In this document: in pieces, positions 52,619 to 61,432 of the stretch | How the letters are laid out: each line of letters opens with the position of its first letter | How positions within the stretch are numbered: position 1 is the first letter of the stretch | Assembly (NCBI GenBank): GCA_965205165.1 | Contig: OZ242037.1 | Coordinates: 1,240,001 to 1,304,000 of the forward strand | Length of the DNA: 64,000 nucleotides | Direction of reading: 5' to 3' | From: CBDESM01 sp965205165 | Lineage (GTDB): Bacteria > Chloroflexota > Dehalococcoidia > Bin125 | Translations under genes and position numbers: made by a program | The notes under the pieces: model-generated | The model's input: the letters and a program-made list of their open reading frames with translations, nothing else | Databases searched by the model: none | Told to the model about the DNA's origin: nothing

Positions 52619-54024
52619 CAGCGGGCTCCTCGGAGCGCGGCCGCGGGCTGAGGGGCGGCCGGATCGGCGGCGGGCCAGGATTCGGCGGCGCGGGCGAGGG
52701 CTTGGCGGGCGGCGTCGAGCTCGCCCTTGGCGGAGCGGACTTCGGCGAGGCGGAAGAGGTCGCGTCCGCTCGCGCCGCGGGCGAGGCGCTCGCCGAGCAG
52801 GGCCAGCGCCTCGTCGCCACGGCCGGCGCGCATCTGCGCCTCGACCAGGGTCTCCTCGAAGACGTCGCGCTGGGCGTTGGAGCCGCCGAGCGCGACGAGT
52901 AGTTCGCGGACGGCGGCGAGCCGGTCGGCGGCGGCCGCGTAGTCGCCGGCGGCGAATTCCCAGAGCGCGGTTGCGACCTCGGCGACGATCGCGGCGGTGG
53001 GATGGCCGCGCTGCCCGGCGGCCTCGAGCGCGTCGCGGAGCTTGCCGAGTCCCTCGGCTTCGGCGAGCGCGGCGAGGGCCATGGCGCGGTGGACGTCGAC
53101 CCAGGCGCTGGTGCCGGGCGGGAAGGCGCGGTCGGCGGTTTCGGCGATGACGCGCCAATCGAATTCCCGGTCGTCGCCGACGAGCGAGCAGCGCCAGAGC
53201 AGGGAGGCGGAATCGGCGACCGCGCCGAGCGCGTCGCCGGCCTGTTCGGCGCAGGGGCCGACGGCGTCTTCGTAGAGCGCGAGGGCGTCGGCGTCGCGGC
53301 CCTCGGCGAGCAGGAAGAGGGCGTGGTGCCAGGAGAGGTGGCGGTGGAAGCCGCCGCGGTGGGGGAAGTCGTCGAGCCAATCGCCGAGCCAGGCGGAGCC
53401 GCCGGCGGTGTCGCGGGTCTCGAAGTAGACGTGGGACATGGCGTGGGCGGCCTGGCCGTTGCCGCGGCGCAGGTCGAGGCTGCGCTGGACGAGTTGGCGG
53501 GCGGTTTCGAGGCGGTCCATTTCGTGGTTGGCGAAGGCGTGCCAGGAGAGGAACCACCAGTCGTCGCCGAAGGCGGGTGCGAGCGCGTCGAATTTTTCCA
53601 GCATGCGCTCGCGCTTTTCGACGCCGCCGCCGTAGAAGTTGCCGCCGAGCCACTGGAGCACGATCGGGGCGTCGCGGGGGGCCTGATCGAGGTGCTGCTC
53701 GATCAGTTGCGGCTGCTGCTCGCCGCGGACGGCGCCGGCGAGGATTTGGAAATGGCGCTGCTCGCGCCCGGTCGCATCGCCGGCGCGGGATTCGGCCTGC
53801 TCGATCAGCTCGCGGGCGGCGGCGCGCTCGCCGCGGAAGAGGTGGAAGAGGCCGAGCATCGCATAGGGCAGCGAGAAGGCGGGGTCGAGGTCGATGGCTC
53901 GGCGGAGCGCGTCGTCGACGCCGAGCTCGTAGGCGAGCATGCGGTCGACGCCGTCGCGGTAGGCCGCGGCGGCCTCTTCGCCCGTGTTGAGCGGATTGCC
54001 CCAACCATCGACCGGCAAGTTCAT
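52618..54024 (-). CDS. TPR protein of the TTC38 type
   Basis: A 468-residue helical repeat protein. AIDLDPAFSLPYAMLGLFHLFRGERAAARELIEQ is a clear tetratricopeptide unit, followed by several degenerate units. AAHAMSHVYFETRDTAGGSAWL and FHRHLSWHHALFLLAEGRDADALALYED match the TTC38 family, including its WH-x-ALF signature. No catalytic activity is expected; it is probably a scaffold. GGAGGTGCCGACG supports the ATG at 54024; an in-frame GTG is three codons upstream. It is the first gene of the coupled TPR-clpS-recQ operon. Confidence 0.82.
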   Translation of the reverse strand: MNLPVDGWGNPLNTGEEAAAAYRDGVDRMLAYELGVDDALRRAIDLDPAFSLPYAMLGLFHLFRGERAAARELIEQAESRAGDATGREQRHFQILAGAVRGEQQPQLIEQHLDQAPRDAPIVLQWLGGNFYGGGVEKRERMLEKFDALAPAFGDDWWFLSWHAFANHEMDRLETARQLVQRSLDLRRGNGQAAHAMSHVYFETRDTAGGSAWLGDWLDDFPHRGGFHRHLSWHHALFLLAEGRDADALALYEDAVGPCAEQAGDALGAVADSASLLWRCSLVGDDREFDWRVIAETADRAFPPGTSAWVDVHRAMALAALAEAEGLGKLRDALEAAGQRGHPTAAIVAEVATALWEFAAGDYAAAADRLAAVRELLVALGGSNAQRDVFEETLVEAQMRAGRGDEALALLGERLARGASGRDLFRLAEVRSAKGELDAARQALARAAESWPAADPAAPQPAAALRGAR

Positions 54025-54057
54025 CGTCGGCACCTCCGATGCGCGCTGCGGTACAGG

Positions 54058-54483
54058 CTACGCCGCCGCCGCGGCGGCCGCCGCTTCGGCGGCGATCTCG
54101 GCCGGCGAGCGCGGGTCTTCGGGGTCGAGGGCGATCACGGTCGGCGCGCCCGCCTCGCGCGCGGCGGCGGCCAGAGCCGGATCGGCCGAGGCGATGATCA
54201 CGATGTCGAGGCGCCCGAACTCGGCGCGCGTCCGGGCGATGGCGTCGGTGATCGCGGAGGTAGCGCCCGCGTCGGGCTCGATGGCGAGGTTGCGGCGGCC
54301 GAGCGACCAGATCTCGTTGGCGACGGAGTGGACTTGGACGACCTCGCGCGGTTCGAGGCCGAGCGGGGCGACGGCCACGTCAGCGCCGGCGCGGGCCAAG
54401 GCGACGGCGCACTCGCGCCCGACCGGATCGGCCGCGCCGACGACGAGGGCAGCCTTGGCGCTGGGCGCATCCGGCGCGGGCAT
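54058..54483 (-). CDS. Truncated SDR-like Rossmann protein
   Basis: A 141-residue protein covering only the N-terminal half of a short-chain dehydrogenase. ALVVGAADPVGRECAVALARAGADVAV is the coenzyme loop, although the first Gly-rich motif is GAADPVG rather than TGxxxGxG. FGRLDIVI follows. The catalytic YxxxK half is absent, and the C-terminus is an Ala-rich tail. It is 34 bases upstream of the TPR gene, in the same direction. It could be a remnant or a regulatory partner. Normal GC and a complete frame argue against recent decay. Confidence 0.6.
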   Translation of the reverse strand: MPAPDAPSAKAALVVGAADPVGRECAVALARAGADVAVAPLGLEPREVVQVHSVANEIWSLGRRNLAIEPDAGATSAITDAIARTRAEFGRLDIVIIASADPALAAAAREAGAPTVIALDPEDPRSPAEIAAEAAAAAAAA

Positions 54484-54522
54484 GCGGTCGCCCGTTCACT
54501 CGCTATCCGCGGGCGGCGGGTT

Positions 54523-55407
54523 TCAGCTTGATGCGGCGGTTTTGCGTTGCTGGGCGGCTTGGCTGCCGCGGCCGTCGCCGAACTTGTTGTCGCGCCATTC
54601 GAGGGCGGCCTTGAGGCCCTGCTCGCGGCTCATCTGGCCGAACTCGCGGACGCTGGGGGCGAGGTGGGCGCGGGCGTCGTTTTCGCTGGCGAGGCGCTGG
54701 AGGGTGCGGGCGCCCATGATTTCGAGGCCGAGGTTGACGATGCGCTTGTTGGCGCTGAGCAGCTGGGGGTCGATCATCGCCATTTTGTCGGCGAGGGCTT
54801 CGACGGTTTCATCGAGTTGGGCGGCGGGGACGGCGTCGTAGACGAGGCCGCGCTGGGCGGCTTCGGCGCCGGTGATGGAGTCGCCGGTGAGGAGCATGCG
54901 CTTGGCGAACTGGGGGCCGGCGTGGTAGAGCCACATGTGGGCGGGAGGGGAACCCATGGCGCGGACGGGGGGGAAGCCGATGACGGCGTCCTCGGCGGCG
55001 ATGATGATGTCGGTGAGCAGGACGAGGTCGGTGCCGCCGGCGAGGCAGTAGCCGTGGACTTTGCCGATCACGGGCTTGTGCATGTCGAAGATGGCCATGC
55101 GGGCGCGCTGGGCCTGCTCCATGCGCCAGGTGTCGTCGTCGAAGTCGACGCGGCCGCGGTAGACGCGGTCGTAGGTTTCGGTGGGGGCCGTGCGGGAGGC
55201 GGTGAGGTCGTAGCCGGCGGAGAAGGCGCGGCCGGCGCCGGAGAGGACGACGCAGTGGACGGCGGTGTCGTCGTCGGCCTCCCACATGGCCCGGGCGAGT
55301 TCGTCTTGGAGGGCGACGGAGAGTGCGTTGAGTTTTTCGGGCCTGTTGAGGGTGACGTAGGCCTTGCCGTCGCGGACGTCGTAGAGGATGTTGTCGAATT
55401 CGGGCAT
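54523..55407 (-). CDS. Enoyl-CoA hydratase/isomerase family protein
   Basis: A 294-residue crotonase-fold enzyme of fatty or aromatic acid degradation. VTLNRPEKLNALS opens the fold. GRAFSAGYDLTA forms the first half of the oxyanion hole, and KVHGYCLAGGTDLVLLTDIIIA the second. The catalytic Glu of classical hydratases is not obvious after the GFPPVRAMGSPP turn, so isomerase or hydrolase activity is possible. The ATG at 55407 follows GGAGG; the open frame extends further upstream without support. It lies 30 bases downstream of the Fic gene end. Confidence 0.9.
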   Translation of the reverse strand: MPEFDNILYDVRDGKAYVTLNRPEKLNALSVALQDELARAMWEADDDTAVHCVVLSGAGRAFSAGYDLTASRTAPTETYDRVYRGRVDFDDDTWRMEQAQRARMAIFDMHKPVIGKVHGYCLAGGTDLVLLTDIIIAAEDAVIGFPPVRAMGSPPAHMWLYHAGPQFAKRMLLTGDSITGAEAAQRGLVYDAVPAAQLDETVEALADKMAMIDPQLLSANKRIVNLGLEIMGARTLQRLASENDARAHLAPSVREFGQMSREQGLKAALEWRDNKFGDGRGSQAAQQRKTAASS

Positions 55408-55436
55408 GGCCGCCTCCAGTGCGCTGCGGGCGCATT

Positions 55437-56651
55437 CTAGAGGGGCGGGCGGCCCGGCTGTGCGCCGCCGGCTTCGAGCTCTTCGATCAGGTCGATCAGG
55501 CCCTCGGGTTCCCAAGTGCGGTAGCGCTTGGATGCGCCGAGGGGGATGAGGACGCCGGAGCGTTCGAGCTGCTCGATGCCGTTATCGACGGCGGGCTGGG
55601 ATCTGGCAACCGCCAGGGCGGCCATTCCGGAGGTGATCACGGGGTGGGCGGGGAGCGCGTCGATGATCGCCCAGGCGGCGGCGTCGGAACGGGGGTTGAC
55701 GGTTTCGCGCAGGCGCTCGCGCCAATGCCTCTGCAGATCGGCGACCAGCGCGGCATAGCGGCGGGCGAGGAAGGCGGCGGAGGCGGTCGCTTCGGCGAAG
55801 GTCTCGATCCATTCGGGCACGCGATCTTCGCGGAAGAGCTCGAGGCCGCGGATGTAGCGGTCGCGGGCGAGGGAGAAGGCGACGCTGACGGGCGGGACGA
55901 ACGAGGGGGCGAGGCCGCGGCGGCGCAGGAGCACCTGGATCAGGGCGCGCCCCGTGCGCCCGTTGCCGTCCTCGAAGGGGTGGATGGTCTCGAACTGGGC
56001 GTGGGCGATCGCGGCCTGGATCAGCGGCGGCAGGGTCTCCTCGTTGCAGAATCCGCACAGATCGTCCAGCAGCGGGGCGACTTCTTCCGGCGGAGGCGGC
56101 ACGAAGGCGGCGCCGCAGGGGGTGTAGTTGTTGCCGCCGATCCAGTTCTGGACGTCCCGCACCTTGCCGGCGATGCGGGCGGTCGGGGCGCGTCCGAGCA
56201 GGCGGCGATGGATCGAGAGCAGGTCGTCGGCGCGGAGGCGCTCGCGGCCGGCGGCCTCGTCGACGGCGTGGATCATGGCGTCGATGTTGGCGATGATCTC
56301 CGCGGCTTGGGAACCGATGCTGCGGCCGGCGCTGCGCTTGGCCTCGGCGCGGGCCAGGGTGCGCACATCGGCCTGCATGTCCTCCACGCGGGAGGAGGCG
56401 ATGGATTCGGTGCGCAGCAGCAGGCGGCCGAGGCCCTCCAGTTCCGGGGCCATCGTGCGGTTCAGCTCGGCGACGGATTGCTCGGCGTCGGAGACGAGGC
56501 CGAGCAGTCCGGCGGTGATCTGGGGCAGATTGCCGCCGCGGGAGATCGGATCGGGGATGAAGGCGCCGTAGCGGCAGGCGCGACGGTGCCGCGGGGGCGC
56601 GTAGCGGGTCGGATCCGCCCGCCAGACATGCTCGACCAGCCGTCCGCGCAC
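55437..56651 (-). CDS. Fic domain protein with N-terminal inhibitory helix
   Basis: A 404-residue Fic protein (AMPylator type). The active motif HPFEDGNGRTGRALIQ is complete, with catalytic His and the Arg pair. TESIASSRVED in the first quarter lies where class II Fic proteins carry the inhibitory (S/T)xxxE(G/N) helix; the last position is Asp instead of Gly/Asn. YTPCGAAFVPPPPEEV forms the target-binding flap. The C-terminal 80 residues are winged-helix-like (ITSGMAALAVARSQPAVDNGIEQL), as in a common Fic subgroup. Targets are not readable. Confidence 0.9.
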   Translation of the reverse strand: MRGRLVEHVWRADPTRYAPPRHRRACRYGAFIPDPISRGGNLPQITAGLLGLVSDAEQSVAELNRTMAPELEGLGRLLLRTESIASSRVEDMQADVRTLARAEAKRSAGRSIGSQAAEIIANIDAMIHAVDEAAGRERLRADDLLSIHRRLLGRAPTARIAGKVRDVQNWIGGNNYTPCGAAFVPPPPEEVAPLLDDLCGFCNEETLPPLIQAAIAHAQFETIHPFEDGNGRTGRALIQVLLRRRGLAPSFVPPVSVAFSLARDRYIRGLELFREDRVPEWIETFAEATASAAFLARRYAALVADLQRHWRERLRETVNPRSDAAAWAIIDALPAHPVITSGMAALAVARSQPAVDNGIEQLERSGVLIPLGASKRYRTWEPEGLIDLIEELEAGGAQPGRPPL

Positions 56652-56859
56652 ATTAGCCTTCTTTCGGTGGCCGGAATGACAAAAGGATGCGGCTCAACCT
56701 TATCCTAAAGACAGGGTGTGGATAATGGTCTGTGGGCGGTGTCTGGCGGGAAGCTTTATTCGGATGGGAAGAATAAGAAAAGGATGGTGCTCAAGCTTTT
56801 GCAAAGGAGGGGTGGGAGATAAGGGATGAGCGGGGCGCAGACTGGCGAGCATGCGCGGT
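56652..56859. promoter_or_regulatory. AT-richer intergenic region with a perfect DnaA-box sequence and short repeats
   Basis: TGTGGATAA at 56717-56725 is an exact DnaA box (TTATCCACA) on the minus strand. TTATCCTAA at 56700-56708 is a near box in the opposite direction. AAAAGGATGCGGCTCAA (56681-56697) recurs as AAAAGGATGGTGCTCAA at 56778-56794. A Fic gene reads away to the left, and an SDR gene ends at the right. No gene was seen in it. Confidence 0.5.
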
Positions 56860-57651
56860 TCAGAGGTGTTTCAGCACGCCGCCGTCTACTTGGATGGCTT
56901 GGCCGGTGATGTAGCCGGATGAGGTGGAGGCCAGATAGACGGCGAGGGGGGCGATGTCTTCGGGGCGGCCGAAGCGGCGAGCGGGGATGTAGCGGAGCAG
57001 GACATTGGCATCGGGATCGTCTTCGCCGCGGCCGGGGGCGTCGGTGGTCCAGCCGGTCACGATGGCGTTGGCGGTGATGCCGCGGGGGGCGAGCTCTTGG
57101 CTGAGCGAGCGGACGAGGCCGAGGACGCCGGCCTGCGCGGCCGAATAGGCGGAGAGGTTGGCGAGGCCGCGGAGGGCAGGGGCGGCGAGCAGGGCGATCA
57201 GGCGGCCGTCTTCGCCCAGTTCGCGGGCGGCGCTGCGGAAGGCGTGGTAGGCGGCGGCGAGGGTGCCGGCGAGGATGGCGTCCAAGTCCGCGTCGTTGGT
57301 TTTGCGCAGGGGGGCGGCGAGATAGGCGGCGGGGGCGGCGATGGCGGCGTCGAGGCCGCCCAGCTGCTTGGCGAGCTTGCGCGTGGCGACCTGCACGTTC
57401 TTGCCGTTGGCGAGGTCGACGGCCTCCGCGGGGCCGCCGGCGGCGATGCGCTTCATCTTGAAGAGGGCGTCGCCGTCGGTGCCGGCGCTGGTCACCGCGA
57501 CCATCGCGCCGGCTTCGCGCAGGGCGCGGACGATCTCGCCAGCCGCCGGGTGCTCGGCGCCGTAGACGAGGACGCGGCGGCCTTCGAGGTCGAAGCCGCG
57601 GAGCCGGCCCTCGCCGACGGCAGGCGGCGGGAGCGGGTTGCGGGCGGTCAC
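56860..57651 (-). CDS. SDR-family protein with altered active site (Tyr-x-x-x-Gln)
   Basis: A 263-residue short-chain dehydrogenase fold. LEGRRVLVYGAEHPAAGEIVRAL is the coenzyme loop, lacking the usual TGxxxGxG. The catalytic signature reads YSAAQAG, with Gln where YxxxK needs Lys. The Ser position is also absent (LIALLAAPALRG). The C-terminal PEDIAPLAVYLASTSSGYITGQAIQVDGG is normal. It is therefore probably a non-catalytic or redirected SDR. It starts at GTG 57651, overlapping the stop of the intact SDR upstream (GTGA), suggesting the two work as a heteromer. Confidence 0.8.
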   Translation of the reverse strand: MTARNPLPPPAVGEGRLRGFDLEGRRVLVYGAEHPAAGEIVRALREAGAMVAVTSAGTDGDALFKMKRIAAGGPAEAVDLANGKNVQVATRKLAKQLGGLDAAIAAPAAYLAAPLRKTNDADLDAILAGTLAAAYHAFRSAARELGEDGRLIALLAAPALRGLANLSAYSAAQAGVLGLVRSLSQELAPRGITANAIVTGWTTDAPGRGEDDPDANVLLRYIPARRFGRPEDIAPLAVYLASTSSGYITGQAIQVDGGVLKHL

Positions 57652-58460
57652 TGGGCCGCTCCGGCGAGCACGTTCCAGCCGGTCGGCGCGAGACCGCCGG
57701 CGAGGCCGCCGCCGTCGATCACGATCGCCTCGCCGGTCATGTAGGCGGAGGCGTCGGAGGCGAGGTAGACGGCGAGCGGGCCGAGCTCCCAGGCCTCGCC
57801 GACGCGGCCGGCGGGGATGCGCTCGCCGCGGGCGCGGGCGACGGCGATCTCGGCGGGGCCGTGGAGCGTCTTTTGGAGCACGAAGCCGGGCACGATGCAG
57901 TTGGCGCGGATGTTTTCGCGGGCGACGCGAAGGGCGATGGATTGGGTGAGCGTGATCACGCCGGCCTTGGCGGCGCCGTAGACGTGGGTGCGCGGGTCGC
58001 CGCGCATGCCGGTGCCGCTGGCGACGGTGATCAGGTTGCCGCCGCCGCGTCCGCGGAAGTGGCGGATGGCGGCGCGGGCGCTGTAGAAGACGCTGGAGAG
58101 GTTGATGTCGATCGTCTCGCGCCAGTCGCCGTCGCTGATATCGAGGATGTCCTTGCCGCCGGCCGAACCGCCGCCGCCCGCGTTGGCGATGAAGATCTCG
58201 AAGCCGCCCCACTCGGCGATGGTTTGCTCGGCGAGGGCGTCGACCTGTTCGGCGATCGAGACGTCGGCGGGGACGACCAGGGCCTCGCGGCCCAGGCCGC
58301 GGATCTCCTCGGCGGTCGCCTCGATCTGCGCGAGCGTGCGGGCTGCGCAGACGATGTCAGCGCCGGCGGCGGCGAGGTGGAGGGCCATTTCGCGGCCGAG
58401 TCCGCGACCCGCGCCGGTGACGATGGCGCGGCGTCCGTCGAGGCGGAGCGATTCGAGCAT
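57648..58460 (-). CDS. Short-chain dehydrogenase/reductase
   Basis: A 270-residue classical SDR. AIVTGAGRGLGREMALHLAAAGADIVCAART is the NAD(P) loop, IANAGGGG the stabilising strand, and YGAAKAGVITLTQS the catalytic Tyr-Lys. NCIVPGFV and the final GEAIVIDGGGLAGG are normal. The acidic/Arg pattern after beta-2 (AART) suggests NADP preference. The ATG at 58460 places the coenzyme loop at residue 13. It overlaps the second SDR gene by four bases. Substrate unknown. Confidence 0.92.
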   Translation of the reverse strand: MLESLRLDGRRAIVTGAGRGLGREMALHLAAAGADIVCAARTLAQIEATAEEIRGLGREALVVPADVSIAEQVDALAEQTIAEWGGFEIFIANAGGGGSAGGKDILDISDGDWRETIDINLSSVFYSARAAIRHFRGRGGGNLITVASGTGMRGDPRTHVYGAAKAGVITLTQSIALRVARENIRANCIVPGFVLQKTLHGPAEIAVARARGERIPAGRVGEAWELGPLAVYLASDASAYMTGEAIVIDGGGLAGGLAPTGWNVLAGAAQ

Positions 58461-58564
58461 GGGCGGGCTCCGCATCCGCTGCGGCGGGCTCGGCGGTTTC
58501 GGGCGGGCGCGGCTGATGATATAGCGTTGAGGCATCCGCCCGGACCTCAGCGGGGAGCTCCGCC

Positions 58565-59947
58565 ATGCCGCGCTATCGACGCCTCGCCCTTGTGCTGCTC
58601 GCCGCGATCGCGGCGTTCGCCGCCTTCGCCTGCACGACGACCGACGACGAGCAGGAGGAGCAGCAGGCGGCGGCAGCCGCGCCGGTCGCGCAGGGGACGG
58701 CGGAGGTCGAGAACCGGACGCCGCAGGCATCGAGCGCGCCGGCCGGCGCGGCGCCGCGGGCGGTCGGGCAGAGGGCGGGCAACGTCCAGGCGTCGTCTTC
58801 CGCGGGCTCCGCGGTCGGGGCGGGGGCGGCGGCCGCCACCGTGGGCAGCTCTTTGGAAGCGTCGGTGTTGGCGGACTTCGCGGCGTTCTCGGGGGCCGCT
58901 TGGGCGGGGCTGCCGACATCGGCGAATCATGTGATCGCCTGGGGGATCGGCGCGCCGCTGGGAGATGATTTCCTGATCCCGGTGCGGATCTACGACACGG
59001 CTACGGGCGCGATGCTGCGCGAGGCGGCGATCGGGGGGGGGCCGCTGCGCAGCTCCGATGCGGTGCAGGTGGCGATCGGGGACAGCCCGATCGGGACGCT
59101 GATCGAGGCGCATGGCGAGACGGGGGCGCACGGGGTGACCTACGACGTGCTGACGTGGGACGGCATACGGCTGCTGGTGACCGCTTCGGAGTTCAGCGAC
59201 GTGCCGGGCAACGCGGTGGCGCCGGGGGCGGCGGGGCGGCTGGAGGATTTGGACGGCGACGGGATTCCGGAGGTGATCGCGGACCGCACGGACGGATACC
59301 CGTTCTGGTACTCGTCGCAGGTGTGGCGGGGCGACGCGGCGGTGCTGCGCTGGAACGGGTACGAGTTTGCGGAGATCGCGCTGGAGCTGGACGAGGCGAT
59401 GGGGCCCGGGGCGGCGGAGCACACGCGGGCGGCGATCGCACTGGCCGAGGCGGGCTGGCTGCGGGAGGCCGCGTCGCGGGCGGGCGCTGCGCGGGATGCG
59501 GATCCCGGCAACGGGACGGCGGTCTGGAATCACCTGCTGCTGCAGGCACGGGCCGATGCGGCGGCGGGGACGGCGGCCGGCAGCCCGCTCGCCTGGGCGG
59601 GCGCGGCCGTGAACGGCGACTGGGAGGGCGCAGTCGACCTGCTGCGCAACGTCGGCTCGAAGGGGCTGCTGTCGATTGACGCGGCGCTGGCGAACAGCAC
59701 GCTGGACGGCGACCGGGAGCTGGTGATCGCGGTGCTGCGGGGCTACGCGGAGGCGGCGATCGAGGGCAGCTCCGCGCTGCTGTCGGACGCGGAGCGGGCA
59801 CCGGCTTGGCTGATCCTGGGCCTGACCAAATGGTGGGGCGGGCGCGGCTACGACGAGGCGGAGGACAGCCTGCTGGAAGCCATCCCCGGCTACTGGGACG
59901 AGACGTTCCTCTTCGACTTGATGTACTACATGCGCATCGCCGAGTAG
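58565..59947 (+). CDS. Putative lipoprotein with FG-GAP/EF-hand-like calcium-loop
   Basis: A 460-residue exported protein. An N-terminal hydrophobic segment ends AFAC, a workable lipobox, followed by an Ala/Glu/Gln-rich flexible linker of about 70 residues. The middle is beta-rich with LEDLDGDGIPEVIAD, a calcium-binding repeat loop as in VCBS/FG-GAP domains. The C-terminal half is helical, TPR-like (AGWLREAASRAGAARDADPGN, GDWEGAVDLL). It should sit on the outer face of the membrane. Specific function unknown. It diverges from the SDR genes. Confidence 0.75.
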   Translation: MPRYRRLALVLLAAIAAFAAFACTTTDDEQEEQQAAAAAPVAQGTAEVENRTPQASSAPAGAAPRAVGQRAGNVQASSSAGSAVGAGAAAATVGSSLEASVLADFAAFSGAAWAGLPTSANHVIAWGIGAPLGDDFLIPVRIYDTATGAMLREAAIGGGPLRSSDAVQVAIGDSPIGTLIEAHGETGAHGVTYDVLTWDGIRLLVTASEFSDVPGNAVAPGAAGRLEDLDGDGIPEVIADRTDGYPFWYSSQVWRGDAAVLRWNGYEFAEIALELDEAMGPGAAEHTRAAIALAEAGWLREAASRAGAARDADPGNGTAVWNHLLLQARADAAAGTAAGSPLAWAGAAVNGDWEGAVDLLRNVGSKGLLSIDAALANSTLDGDRELVIAVLRGYAEAAIEGSSALLSDAERAPAWLILGLTKWWGGRGYDEAEDSLLEAIPGYWDETFLFDLMYYMRIAE

Positions 59948-59970
59948 CGGGCGGGGCTGCGGAGCCCCGA

Positions 59971-60495
59971 TCAGTAGGCGATCAGCGAGTGGAGGGGGCG
60001 GGGGACGCGGGTTCGGCCGTTCAGGGCGGTCAGCTCGATCAGGACGGAGATCGAGGAGAGGCGGGCGCGGGCGTCGGCGATCAGGTTGGCGGCGGCTTCG
60101 ATGCTGCCGCCGGTGGCGAGGACGTCGTCGATCAGCATGACTTGGCAGCCGGGTTCGAGGGCGTCGCGGTGGATTTCGAGCTGGGCGGTGCCGTACTCGA
60201 GCGCGTACTCGCGGCCGTAGACGGGCAGCGGCAGCTTGCCGGCCTTGCGGGCGGGGATGAAGGGGAGGCCGAGTTTGGCGGCGGCCGGCGCGCCGAAGAG
60301 GAAGCCGCGGGATTCGATGCCGACGATGGCGTCCGCGCCGTCCGCCCGGGAGGCGAACCAGTCGATTGCGGCGTTGAACGCGGCGGGCGCGGCCAGCAGC
60401 GGGGTGATGTCGCGGAAGAGGACGCCCGCGGTGGGGAAGTCCGGCACGGGGCGGATGTGCCGTTCGATCAGCTCGCGGGTCTGCTGCTCGTCCAT
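59971..60495 (-). CDS. apt: Adenine phosphoribosyltransferase
   Basis: Purine salvage enzyme forming AMP from adenine and PRPP; 174 residues, normal. IRPVPDFPTAGVLFRDITPLL is the family N-terminus. IVGIESRGFLFGAP binds adenine, ARKAGKLP is the loop, and VMLIDDVLATGGSI is the PRPP-binding motif. ATG 60495 is chosen because it matches typical N-termini; the frame is open upstream. It diverges from the methyltransferase at 60623 with 127 bases between them. Confidence 0.94.
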   Translation of the reverse strand: MDEQQTRELIERHIRPVPDFPTAGVLFRDITPLLAAPAAFNAAIDWFASRADGADAIVGIESRGFLFGAPAAAKLGLPFIPARKAGKLPLPVYGREYALEYGTAQLEIHRDALEPGCQVMLIDDVLATGGSIEAAANLIADARARLSSISVLIELTALNGRTRVPRPLHSLIAY

Positions 60496-60622
60496 GCGGG
60501 CAGCGTAGGAAGCATCGGCGGCGCGGACAATGACTGCGGCGCGGCAGCAGCCGCGGGGGATCGGACGGGGCGGTCGCTGATAAGGTGAGGGCGAGGCGGG
60601 CGGCAATCGGGATGATGGGGCA

Positions 60623-61432
60623 ATGGGCGCACTGCGCGCGGCGGATGAGCGGGAACGCGCGATGGCCGCGATCGCGCCTTGGTACGCGCTCGATTTCGGC
60701 GATTTCGACGATGATCTGCGGTTCTACCGCGAGCTGCTGCGCGGCGATGGGGAGCCGCGGGTGCTGGAGCTGGGAGCGGGGACGGGCCGCGTCGCGATCG
60801 GGCTGGCGGATTGCGCGGAGGTGACGGCGGTCGAGAACAGCCCGGCGATGCTGGCGCAGGGGCGCGATGCGATGATCGCGGCGGGGGCGGAGGTGCTCGA
60901 AACCGACATGCGCTGCCTGGATCGGGCGCACCTCGCGGGGCGGTTCTCGCTGGCCATGTTCGCGCTCTCGACCTTCCAGCACCTGCTCAGGCGGCGCGAC
61001 CAGATCGCCGCGCTGCGCGCCGCCGCGGCCTGCCTCGCGCCGGGCGGCCGGGTCGTGCTCGACCTGACCGCGCCGACGCCGGGCGATTTCGATCCGGCGC
61101 CGCAGCCGCTGTCGCTGGAATGGGTGCAGACCGCGCCCGACGGCAGGACGGTGACCAAGCTGGCTTCGCAGGAAACAGGCTGGCGGAGCTGCGGCGGGGT
61201 TGACGGCGCGTCGCCGGTCGCGGAGGTGACGTACATCTACGACGCGGCTGCGCCGGGCGGCGCGGTCGAGCGTTCGCTGGCGCGCTTTCCGCTGCGGGTC
61301 GGGATTACTGCGGGCGAGGTTGCCGGTTTGTTCGCGGAAGCGGGGCTGCGCGCCGTCGGCTGGTTCGGCGATTACGAGCTTTCGCCGGCGGGCGCGGGCG
61401 AGCGGCTGATCGTGCTGGGCGAGCGATGCTGA
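60623..61432 (+). CDS. Class I SAM-dependent methyltransferase
   Basis: A 269-residue small-molecule methyltransferase. VLELGAGTGRVAIGLA is motif I, VTAVENSPAML motif II, and GGRVVLDLTAP the late motif. The N-terminal YALDFGDFDDDLRFYRELL segment is common to a group of uncharacterised methyltransferases. The start could be ATG 60623 or 60662. The stop overlaps the following lipoprotein gene by seven bases. Substrate unknown. Confidence 0.86.
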   Translation: MGALRAADERERAMAAIAPWYALDFGDFDDDLRFYRELLRGDGEPRVLELGAGTGRVAIGLADCAEVTAVENSPAMLAQGRDAMIAAGAEVLETDMRCLDRAHLAGRFSLAMFALSTFQHLLRRRDQIAALRAAAACLAPGGRVVLDLTAPTPGDFDPAPQPLSLEWVQTAPDGRTVTKLASQETGWRSCGGVDGASPVAEVTYIYDAAAPGGAVERSLARFPLRVGITAGEVAGLFAEAGLRAVGWFGDYELSPAGAGERLIVLGERC

